Positions 1-5,482 of a stretch of 6,010 nucleotides of DNA are shown here, piece after piece (positions within the stretch are counted from its first letter, which is position 1; the number at the start of each line of letters is the position of its first letter). This DNA is from Campylobacterales bacterium (lineage in GTDB: Bacteria; Campylobacterota; Campylobacteria; Campylobacterales; QNZT01). The stretch covers positions 1-6,010 of the forward strand of contig DQSO01000164.1 in the NCBI GenBank assembly GCA_015663225.1. The letters run 5' to 3'. The notes under the pieces are model-generated. The model was not told the origin of the DNA. It saw only the letters and a list, made by a program, of their open reading frames with translations, and searched no databases. The position numbers and the translations under genes are program-made.

Positions 1-194
1 ATCTAAATGCTGTAAGCCAATCACTACAAACTGATGTAAAGTTTGGATATAACGATACATTAAATGAGTTTTTTATAATAGTAACTGATAGAAATACAGG
101 TGAGGAGATCCAAAAACTTCCAACCGAACAAGCCATGAAGATAAAAGAGACTATGAAAGAGATGGTTGGATCTTTGTTTGATGTGAAAGGATAA
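1..194 (+). CDS. flaG: FlaG family flagellar protein, C-terminal part
   Basis: This is the end of a FlaG family protein; its start lies before the window. The reading frame begins with the codon at position 3 and is open to the TAA at 192-194, giving about 63 residues. The core reads VKFGYNDTLNEFFIIVTDRN followed by TGEEIQKLPTEQAMKIKETM, which matches the family pattern of a short beta hairpin, a D-R/K-x-T-G-E-x-I motif, a conserved proline and a closing amphipathic helix. FlaG proteins influence flagellar filament length in several bacteria, but their mechanism is poorly defined. The gene ends 3 bases before the fliD start codon, and the fliD ribosome binding site lies inside its last codons, so the two are probably translated from one message. 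flaG-fliD-fliS is a common order in Campylobacterota and other groups, which supports the call. Confidence 0.88.
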   Translation, partial: LNAVSQSLQTDVKFGYNDTLNEFFIIVTDRNTGEEIQKLPTEQAMKIKETMKEMVGSLFDVKG

Positions 195-197
195 GTT

Positions 198-1511
198 ATG
201 GCAGTAGGAGCACTTAGTACACTTGGACTTGGTAGTAGTGGTGTATTGACAAATGATATTATTGATAAACTTAAAGCAGCTGATAAATCTTCTTTAGTAA
301 CTCCAATAGAGGCAAAGATTACTGCCCAACAAGCTAAACAGACTTCATTGGCTGATATAAAAACTCTTATGACTTCACTCTCAACAGCAGTGACAGATAT
401 GACTTATGAAGCTCCATATGATACTTTAAAAACAAAAGTAAGTGGAGATAGTGTAAGTGTAGTTAGCACAATAGATGCTTCGGCACAAAATTTTTCAATA
501 GATGTTGAGCAGTTGGCAACAAAAGATATACATCAATCAGATGCTAACTACAATGATAAAACATCACTTTTTGGTGATGGTAGTGATATAGTTATAAATG
601 GAAAGACGATAAGTCTATCTATAACTGACTCAATAGAAGATGTTGTAAAAAAGATAAATGAAACAGCTGGTTTAGGAGTTGAAGCTTCAATTTTAAATGT
701 TGGTGGAACAGATCCGTATAAGATAGTTTTAAAATCAAGTGAGAGCGGAGCTGATAGTCAGTTTAGTGTTTCTGGTTTTTCAAGAGTTGGAGATGTGGCA
801 CAAGATGCAGTTTTCAAAGTAGATGGTATAAGTATTGCAAGAAGTTCAAATGAGATAGATGATCTGATTGATGGTGTAACTATAAGTCTTAAAAAAGTTG
901 GGATTAGTGAAGTAAACCTAGAAAAAGATGATACAGGAATTATAGAAGGTATTGAAAAATTTGTCGAGAAGTTTAATGAAGCTATTACTAAGATAGGTGA
1001 GTTAACAAAGTTTGATAAAGCTACAAAAAGTAGTGGAGTCTTCCAGGGAAATGCCGATATTAGAAATATATCAAGAGAGCTAAGAGATGTCCTAACAACT
1101 ACTATATCAACTAATAGCAAGATGTTTAGTGATTTTGGATTAGAGATGGAACGAGATGGTACCTTGAAATTAAATAAGAGTGAGTTAACGAGTGCTATTA
1201 GTAACAATAGAGCAGAAGTTGTTGAGTTTTTTAAAGCAAGTGATGCAAGTAGTGGACTTTTTAATAGGCTTGAAAGTAAGATTTTTGACTTATCAACTAG
1301 TTCAAGTGGACCACTAAAGAGTTTGAAAACTTCATTTGCAGATACTTTAAAAAGGTTAGAAGCTTCACACGTAAAAGCTCAAGAGAAGCTTGATATACGA
1401 TATGAAATTTTAAGAAAACAGTTTGCAGCAGCTGATGCGGTTATGGGAAGACTTAGTAGCGAGTCTACAATGTTAACAGATATGATAGAAGCACAATATG
1501 CTAAAAACTAA
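198..1511 (+). CDS. fliD: Flagellar filament cap protein FliD (HAP2)
   Basis: FliD forms the oligomeric cap at the tip of the growing flagellum and helps exported flagellin fold into the filament. The 437-residue product has the expected ends: an N-terminal FliD_N type region (about residues 10-105, starting with LGLGSSGVLTNDIIDKLKAAD and rich in helix-forming residues) and a C-terminal FliD_C type region (about 205-425) ending in a long heptad-like helix with LDIRYEILRKQFAAADAVM and then SSESTMLTDMIEAQYAK. The terminal helices are the parts that form the leg of the cap in known structures. It is near the size of the Escherichia coli protein (about 470 residues) and much shorter than the C. 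jejuni protein (about 640), so the middle variable domains are reduced. There is no cysteine and no signal peptide, as expected for a type III flagellar export substrate. AAAGGA at 186-191 gives a suitable ribosome binding site for the ATG at 198. fliS follows directly. Confidence 0.96.
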   Translation: MAVGALSTLGLGSSGVLTNDIIDKLKAADKSSLVTPIEAKITAQQAKQTSLADIKTLMTSLSTAVTDMTYEAPYDTLKTKVSGDSVSVVSTIDASAQNFSIDVEQLATKDIHQSDANYNDKTSLFGDGSDIVINGKTISLSITDSIEDVVKKINETAGLGVEASILNVGGTDPYKIVLKSSESGADSQFSVSGFSRVGDVAQDAVFKVDGISIARSSNEIDDLIDGVTISLKKVGISEVNLEKDDTGIIEGIEKFVEKFNEAITKIGELTKFDKATKSSGVFQGNADIRNISRELRDVLTTTISTNSKMFSDFGLEMERDGTLKLNKSELTSAISNNRAEVVEFFKASDASSGLFNRLESKIFDLSTSSSGPLKSLKTSFADTLKRLEASHVKAQEKLDIRYEILRKQFAAADAVMGRLSSESTMLTDMIEAQYAKN

Positions 1512-1512
1512 T

Positions 1513-1519
1513 GAGGAGG
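1513..1519 (+). promoter_or_regulatory. Ribosome binding site deciding the fliS start
   Basis: GAGGAGG directly follows the fliD stop codon and is the strongest Shine-Dalgarno sequence in the window. A second purine block, AAGGA at 1523-1527, lies 3 bases before the ATG at 1531. Both sit downstream of the earlier in-frame ATG at 1498, which lies inside fliD, so they select 1531 as the start. The 11-base spacing from GAGGAGG to the ATG is a little long. Confidence 0.7.
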
Positions 1520-1530
1520 AAAAAGGATTT

Positions 1531-1911
1531 ATGAGAGAACAAGCGATAAATGCATATGCACAAAATCATGCAGCAACAACTTCACCAGAAAAGTTGATAG
1601 AGATGTTATATGAGGGACTTTTAAGATTTACAACTCTTGCAAAAAGAGCTATAGAAGCGAAGGACAATGAGGCAAAAGCAAAGTGGTTAAGCAGATCAAG
1701 TGATATATTTATAGAGCTTATAGGCTCTCTAAAAGCTGATGGTTCAGAGATGACAGCATATCTAACAGGACTCTATATTCATCAGATAAAGTCACTAAAT
1801 GAAGCAAATATAACTAACTCAACAAAAGAGTTAAATACAATCATCCATGTTGTAAAAGTTCTACTTGAAACTTGGAGAGAAGAGACAGGATTAGAGCTTG
1901 AAATGGCTTAA
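1531..1911 (+). CDS. fliS: Flagellin export chaperone FliS
   Basis: FliS binds the C-terminal disordered part of flagellin in the cytoplasm, keeps it from polymerising and takes it to the flagellar export gate. The 126-residue product is of normal family length and all-helical. It shows the family hallmarks: an N-terminal stretch with A-x-N-A-Y at residues 5-9, then TTSPEKLIEMLYEGL at 16-30, a central helix with ELIGSLKADG, and a late helix ending in VKVLLETWREE. An in-frame ATG at 1498 would add 11 residues (MLKTNEEEKGF) that overlap the end of fliD; I prefer 1531 because the strong GAGGAGG lies between the two and because FliS proteins normally start just before the conserved A-Y segment. 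The last 14 bases overlap the next small gene. The place directly after fliD is the standard one. Confidence 0.96.
   Translation: MREQAINAYAQNHAATTSPEKLIEMLYEGLLRFTTLAKRAIEAKDNEAKAKWLSRSSDIFIELIGSLKADGSEMTAYLTGLYIHQIKSLNEANITNSTKELNTIIHVVKVLLETWREETGLELEMA
1887..1890 (+). promoter_or_regulatory. Ribosome binding site for the TTG-started gene after fliS
   Basis: AGGA within the end of fliS lies 7 bases before the TTG at 1898. An in-frame TAG at 1892-1894 closes the frame just upstream, so this TTG is the only usual start codon that keeps the whole reading frame. The site therefore supports a TTG start. Confidence 0.5.
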
Positions 1912-2155
1912 TGATTTTAAAAGAGCTATTATTGAAGAAAATGTTTCTGATATAGTGGAGTTGACTAAAACTCCACCTAGTTTTGAACCATTAGCCTTAG
2001 AAATTCAAAATGAAATACTAGCTCTTTTAGATGAAGCTACAAAACTTATCAAAAATCATCAAAATTCAATTTTAGATGAGATGAAAAAGATAAAAAAGAC
2101 AGAAAAATTTCTAAAAAAAGAGGATGGAAACTATAGCTTTGATATGAGTTTTTAA
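1898..2155 (+). CDS. Small helical protein in the fliT position, possible FliT-like chaperone
   Basis: I do not recognise this 85-residue protein by sequence. It is predicted to be mainly helical and charged: a first helix over about residues 1-24, a break at the Pro-Pro of residues 26-27, and a long helix over about 31-74 with EIQNEILALLDEATKLIKNH and a lysine-rich end. It has no signal peptide, membrane segment or cysteine. The start is TTG at 1898, 14 bases inside the end of fliS; an in-frame TAG at 1892-1894 rules out a longer form and AGGA at 1887-1890 is well spaced. In enterobacteria the gene after fliS is fliT, a small helical chaperone for FliD, and FlgN-type chaperones are also short and helical. 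By place, size and fold class this could be the FliD chaperone, but that is inference from context. It is the last gene of the flagellar set. Confidence 0.72.
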   Translation: MKWLNDFKRAIIEENVSDIVELTKTPPSFEPLALEIQNEILALLDEATKLIKNHQNSILDEMKKIKKTEKFLKKEDGNYSFDMSF

Positions 2156-2184
2156 TAAGACCACAACAACTAAGAGTGGTCTTA
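2156..2184. terminator. Hairpin between converging genes, probable terminator
   Basis: TAAGACCAC (2156-2164) and GTGGTCTTA (2176-2184) form a perfect 9-bp stem with an 11-base loop. The hairpin begins right after the stop codon of the last flagellar gene and ends 6 bases before the stop of the broken minus-strand gene, the typical site of a shared bidirectional terminator. Neither side has an uninterrupted T run: the plus side continues CTTAAATTAGTATTTT and the minus side TTAAAAACTC, so termination may be partial. Confidence 0.6.
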
Positions 2185-2190
2185 CTTAAA

Positions 2191-2495
2191 TTAGTATTTT
2201 CCTAAAACTCTATTTATTTGAACATAAGCCTCAATAGGTATCGTTTCAAAATATTTTATATTATGCTTTTTAGCAAATTTTTGTGTCATATCTTTTATTT
2301 TCAGTAGATTAAATCGTCTCTGTAACTTCATAAAGCAATAGTAGTAAAAACTATAATAAAAGAGACAACAATAGCTATCATCTCAATAGAACCATGAACA
2401 GGAATTCTCTCTAACAATCCGGTTGCTTTTACCTCTTCTTTTAACTCATCAAACAGATCTAGATAAGATGTATTAACATTTACAGCTTCTGACAT
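2191..2495 (-). pseudogene. Fatty acid desaturase remnant, internal deletion and frame break
   Basis: Two short minus-strand frames look like the two ends of one membrane fatty acid desaturase gene. The first runs from ATG at 2495 to TGA at 2328 (55 residues): a segment YLDLFDELKEEVKATGLLER, then one hydrophobic helix at about residues 37-55. F-x-E-L-x-x-x-V-x-x-x-G-L-L-x-R before a first membrane helix is typical of the N-terminus of acyl-lipid/acyl-CoA desaturases (DesA3-like). The second runs from about 2331 to TAA at 2191 (46 residues) and holds IKDMTQKFAKKHNIKYFE and AYVQINRVLGKY, resembling the family's C-terminal tail (a helix, a Y/H-G/N-I/L-x-Y motif, then a short helix ending in R-x-L). 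Intact members have about 350-380 residues, so some 270, with all histidine boxes and the other membrane helices, are absent. The two frames meet in an ATGA overlap at 2328-2331. No catalytic activity can remain. Family assignment is from memory of the pattern, not a search. Confidence 0.62.
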
Positions 2496-2519
2496 TTATA
2501 CTTCTTTTTTGATAGCTGT

Positions 2520-2528
2520 ATTGTATCA
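2520..2528 (-). promoter_or_regulatory. Possible extended -10 promoter for the desaturase remnant
   Basis: Read on the minus strand this is TGATACAAT, an extended -10 form (TG-N-TACAAT), 24 bases before the remnant's ATG at 2495. A TATAAT on the same strand at 2551-2546 is an alternative. No good -35 box is seen for either. A weak AAAGAAG lies before the ATG. The call is tentative in such AT-rich sequence. Confidence 0.28.
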
Positions 2529-2572
2529 CTATTAACTTTTGATTAATTATAAGCTTTTAACCCCTTTTTGAG

Positions 2573-2594
2573 TAAAATAATTAAAATTTATAAT
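2573..2594 (+). promoter_or_regulatory. gatB: Probable gatB promoter region with two -10 candidates
   Basis: Two -10 like boxes precede gatB: TAAAAT at 2573-2578 and TATAAT at 2589-2594. The second is the better match but would start the message near 2601, behind the AAGG ribosome binding site at 2597-2600, giving an almost leaderless message. The first would start it near 2585 and keep the site, so I favour it. Upstream T runs at 2537-2540, 2555-2558 and 2565-2569 are spaced at roughly 10-18 bases, reminiscent of the periodic T-rich upstream signal of Campylobacter promoters, which usually lack a -35 box. Confidence 0.4.
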
Positions 2595-2608
2595 TTAAGG
2601 TTATTTTT

Positions 2609-4036
2609 ATGTTTGAAATGGTTATTGGTTTAGAAGTTCATATCCAACTTAATACAAAAACAAAAATTTTCTGCTCATGTCCAACTTCATTTGGTGAAAA
2701 GCCAAATACAAATGTCTGCCCAGTATGTTTAGCACTTCCGGGTGCTCTTCCTGTTTTAAATATACAGGCTGTAAAAAAAGCTATTAACTTTGGAAATGCT
2801 GTTGGCTCAACTATACATAAAAAATCAATATTTAACAGAAAAAACTACTTCTATCCAGATCTTCCAAAAGGTTACCAGATAAGTCAGTTTGAGATTCCAA
2901 TCGTTGAGGGTGGGGATTTAGTTATTGATTTTAAAGATGGTAGTCATAAAACTATTGGGATTACAAGAGCTCACTTAGAAGAGGATGCTGGTAAAAGTAT
3001 TCATCATGGAGGCGAGAGCCATGTTGATTTAAACCGTGCAGGTACACCTTTGCTAGAAATTGTTAGTGAGCCTGATATGAGAACCGCAGAAGAGGTGATT
3101 TTATATCTTAAAAAACTTCATTCGATTGTTAGATACCTAGATATTAGTGATGCAAATATGCAAGAGGGATCATTTAGATGTGATGTAAATATCTCGATAA
3201 GACCAAAGGGCGAAGATAAGCTTTATACTAGAGCTGAGATAAAAAATATGAATTCATTTAAGTTTATTCAAAAAGCAATAGCTTATGAGTACAATCGTCA
3301 ATGTGAAGCTTGGGAAGATGGACGGTATGACGAAGAAGTTGTACAAGAGACTAGACTCTACAATGAAGAGAGTGCAGAAACTAGAAGTATGAGAGGCAAA
3401 GAAGATAGTGCAGAGTATAGATACTTTCCAGATCCTGATCTACTTCCTGTGATACTTACTGATAAGATCTATGAAGAGGGAAAAATTATCCCTGAACTTC
3501 CTGATGCTAAAAAGAAAAGATATGTTAGTGAGTTTGGTATCAAAGAGTATGATGCTTGTGTTATTACTTCAACTATTGAGATGGCGAAGTATTTTGAAGA
3601 GATGATAGAGTGTGGTGCAGATGCAAAGCTTAGTGTAAACTGGCTAACTATTGAGCTTCAAGGACGACTTAGTGGTGGCACTGGAGTAGAGAAGAGTGCT
3701 ATTACTTCAACAATCTTATCTTCACTTGTTAGTCGCATAAAAGATGGTACTATTAGTGGAAAAGCTGGTAAAGAAGTACTTGACTTTTTAGTAGAAAACA
3801 ATGGTGGAAATGTTGATGAGGTTATAGAAAAACTTGGATTAAAACAAGTTAGTGATGATGGTGCGATACTAGCTATTATTGATGAAATCTTAGCAAATAA
3901 CCAAGATAAAGTTGAGCAGTACCAAGGTGGAAAAGAGAAACTTTTTGGTTTCTTTGTAGGTCAGACTATGAAAGCTAGTAAAGGCACTGCAAACCCAGCT
4001 AAAGTCAATGAACTTCTAAAGAAAAAGATAGGCTAG
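2609..4036 (+). CDS. gatB: Aspartyl/glutamyl-tRNA amidotransferase subunit B
   Basis: GatB is the tRNA-binding and kinase-like subunit of GatCAB, the cytoplasmic complex that turns misacylated Glu-tRNA(Gln), and in many bacteria Asp-tRNA(Asn), into Gln- or Asn-tRNA using ammonia from the GatA glutaminase and ATP. The product has 475 residues, the usual length. Visible family motifs: [15 protein letters not shown] at 7-21; four cysteines at 22, 24, 37 and 40 (C-x-C and C-P-x-C), the known zinc site; [17 protein letters not shown] at 77-93; HLEEDAGK at 122-129; the signature [17 protein letters not shown] at 140-156; GSFRCDVN at 187-194; and EIKNMNSF at 210-217. The C-terminal third is the helical YqeY-type tRNA-binding domain, ending [20 protein letters not shown]. 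The ATG at 2609 is preceded by AAGG at 2597-2600 and directly opens the family's first strand. No gatA or gatC is present here, as is common when the subunits are dispersed. Confidence 0.98.
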   Translation: MFEMVIGLEVHIQLNTKTKIFCSCPTSFGEKPNTNVCPVCLALPGALPVLNIQAVKKAINFGNAVGSTIHKKSIFNRKNYFYPDLPKGYQISQFEIPIVEGGDLVIDFKDGSHKTIGITRAHLEEDAGKSIHHGGESHVDLNRAGTPLLEIVSEPDMRTAEEVILYLKKLHSIVRYLDISDANMQEGSFRCDVNISIRPKGEDKLYTRAEIKNMNSFKFIQKAIAYEYNRQCEAWEDGRYDEEVVQETRLYNEESAETRSMRGKEDSAEYRYFPDPDLLPVILTDKIYEEGKIIPELPDAKKKRYVSEFGIKEYDACVITSTIEMAKYFEEMIECGADAKLSVNWLTIELQGRLSGGTGVEKSAITSTILSSLVSRIKDGTISGKAGKEVLDFLVENNGGNVDEVIEKLGLKQVSDDGAILAIIDEILANNQDKVEQYQGGKEKLFGFFVGQTMKASKGTANPAKVNELLKKKIG

Positions 4037-4063
4037 AAGATCAAAAAACTTAAATTATTTGTA

Positions 4064-4069
4064 TATAAT
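4064..4069 (+). promoter_or_regulatory. Possible -10 box between gatB and the channel gene
   Basis: A consensus TATAAT sits 28 bases after the gatB stop codon in the setting TTTGTATATAATC. It would start a message near 4076, about 45 bases before the ATG at 4121. No -35 box is seen, and the stretch may be coding, so chance is a real possibility in this AT-rich DNA. Confidence 0.25.
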
Positions 4070-4097
4070 CTTTTAGAAAATAACAAATCTTCTTACA

Positions 4098-4120
4098 AGC
4101 GATACTTTAATGGTATCGCT
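4098..4120 (+). repeat. Perfect inverted repeat abutting the channel ATG
   Basis: AGCGATAC (4098-4105) and GTATCGCT (4113-4120) are exact reverse complements with a 7-base loop, TTTAATG. The hairpin ends on the base before the ATG at 4121 and covers the place where a ribosome binding site for that ATG would lie; the sequence there has no purine-rich block. There is no T run behind it, so it is not a standard terminator. Confidence 0.6.
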
Positions 4121-5482
4121 ATGTTCATAGTTTTAACAACTGTAATACTTTTGATAGTTAATACAACTCACAAGCTACCATTTTGGGTAGATATATATGA
4201 AATATTTGCAATAGTTTTTTTTATACTAGAGTGGATTGGAAGGATATGGGTAAGTTCAAATAAAATAAAATTTCTCTTTTCTCCACTATCTATTATTGAT
4301 TTACTAGCGATTTTTCCAAAATTTAGACTTTTAAGATTGCTTAAAGTATTTAGATATATTAGTGATATTAACTACCTTTTTAAAGTTTTTAAAGAGAAAA
4401 GTTTTGAGTTTACACTACTGTTTGGATTTTTTGCTTTTTTAGTCTTATTTAGTGGTACATCTATATATCTGTTTGAAGGGCAGGGGATTAATGATAAGAT
4501 TGAAAATTATTATGATGCTCTTTATTGGTCTGTTATAACTATTACTACTGTTGGATATGGAGATATATCGCCCATAACAAGTGAGGGTAAGTTTATAACT
4601 ATGCTACTGATTATCACAGGTATCATGCTAATCTCACTTCTTACTTCTATGATAACAGCAACCATGACAGATAAACTAGCATATATAAAAGAAAATAATA
4701 TACTCTATAAAATTGGAAGATTAGACTCTTTTATCTTGGTTTGTGGTTATGGAAAGATGGCAACTACAACCTTGCAACACTTAGATATAGTGCATAAAAA
4801 AATAGTAGTGATTGACAATGATATACAAAAAGTAACTGAGGCATTGGATGATGGTTATCTTGCTATCAAAGCTGATGCTACAAATGAAGAGATATTTGAT
4901 GAGATAGATATATCTACTAAAGCTTCAAATATTTTGATATTTACAGGAAGTGATGCACTAAATCTTTCAGTTGCTTTAACTGTTAGCTCTATAAAACCAG
5001 ATATAAAACTATTTAGCAGTGCCATAAATACAAGTGCGATTGATAAGCTAAAAATTGTAGGAGTAGATGAAGTGCTATCCCCATCAAAACTAAGTGCTGA
5101 AAATATATATAACTATCTACTAGATAAAAAAGATGAAACTATTATCTTAGGTAATTCTGGTGTTGCATATGAGCTTGAGAAGATATTTATCAATAAAGGT
5201 GAGCATATTACACTTATAGAAGATATAGACTATCATGATAATAATGAATTTAAAAAGCATGGTATAGATGATGGTGGTAAAAATGTACTCTGTTTGAGTA
5301 GTGATTTTGATGTAAATCTTTTTATAACTATGAGTGTAAAGATGTTAAACTCCAAAAATAGAGTCATAACCGCAGTTTATAACAAAGCTCAAAGTAAAAA
5401 GATTTCACTTGCAGGTGGTGATAGTGTCATAAACCCATATATCATAGGGGCAAAATACATACAGGAGTGTTTTGATGAGTAA
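4121..5482 (+). CDS. Voltage-sensor type potassium channel with RCK region
   Basis: This inner-membrane protein should form a tetrameric K+ channel gated by voltage and/or a cytoplasmic ligand-binding region. From the ATG at 4121 it has 453 residues. S1 is at about 1-16; S2 at 24-45 carries E37 and R41; S3 contains IIDLLAIFP with D60; S4 at 67-80 has basic residues R69, R72, K75 and R78 at every third position, the hallmark of a voltage sensor. S5 is at about 97-119, the selectivity filter TTVGYGD at 142-148 is canonical, and S6 is at 158-182. A first Rossmann (RCK/TrkA-N) lobe starts with FILVCGYGKMA at 204-214 and has an acidic strand end (D232), suggesting a nucleotide or adenosine-type ligand. 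A second, weaker lobe starts at 340 (TIILGNSGVAY). No TrkA-C domain is evident. The start is doubtful: no ribosome binding site precedes it, a hairpin abuts it, and S1 would begin at residue 1. It lies between gatB and gpsA and overlaps gpsA by 8 bases. Confidence 0.9.
   Translation: MFIVLTTVILLIVNTTHKLPFWVDIYEIFAIVFFILEWIGRIWVSSNKIKFLFSPLSIIDLLAIFPKFRLLRLLKVFRYISDINYLFKVFKEKSFEFTLLFGFFAFLVLFSGTSIYLFEGQGINDKIENYYDALYWSVITITTVGYGDISPITSEGKFITMLLIITGIMLISLLTSMITATMTDKLAYIKENNILYKIGRLDSFILVCGYGKMATTTLQHLDIVHKKIVVIDNDIQKVTEALDDGYLAIKADATNEEIFDEIDISTKASNILIFTGSDALNLSVALTVSSIKPDIKLFSSAINTSAIDKLKIVGVDEVLSPSKLSAENIYNYLLDKKDETIILGNSGVAYELEKIFINKGEHITLIEDIDYHDNNEFKKHGIDDGGKNVLCLSSDFDVNLFITMSVKMLNSKNRVITAVYNKAQSKKISLAGGDSVINPYIIGAKYIQECFDE

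Larger units (their letters stand above)
4037..4120 (+). other. Open in-frame stretch before the channel ATG without a usual start codon
   Basis: The channel's frame is open upstream of its first ATG for 28 codons, right up to the TAG that ends gatB, which is in the same frame. The translation, including KIKKLKLFVYNLLENN and KSSYKRYFNGIA, looks like the basic cytoplasmic lead-in normally found before S1 of this channel type and runs smoothly into the S1 helix. Yet none of the 28 codons is ATG, GTG or TTG. I also read the two other plus frames back into gatB and found no start codon that a single-base indel in the A6 run at 4043-4048 could connect. Either the real start is unusual (ATC at 4040, for example), the start codon was lost (AAG at 4037 is one base from ATG), or this is non-coding leader. 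Confidence 0.5.

Noticed and set aside
797..808. TGGCAC...GC resembling a sigma-54 promoter in a flagellar gene
   Set aside because: The GG and GC are 8 bases apart instead of the required 10, the TTGC half is not intact, and the site lies inside fliD with no gene start nearby.
758..1207. Minus-strand open frame of 149 codons inside fliD
   Set aside because: It is fully antisense to a well-supported fliD, its product is a low-complexity L/S/I-rich string with no motifs, and no ribosome binding site or promoter is seen.
1498..1530. Earlier in-frame ATG for fliS at 1498
   Set aside because: It lies within fliD and upstream of the strong GAGGAGG at 1513-1519, and it would add residues not typical of FliS, so 1531 is the better start.
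2262..2306. Short plus-strand ATG frame in the fliS-gatB interval
   Set aside because: It is only 14 codons long, has no ribosome binding site and is antisense to the desaturase C-terminal fragment.
2609..5482. GatB-channel fusion by readthrough of the TAG at 4034-4036
   Set aside because: The two frames are in register with only this stop between them, but GatB ends at its normal family length and a soluble tRNA enzyme fused to a membrane channel makes no sense. The shared frame is probably chance.
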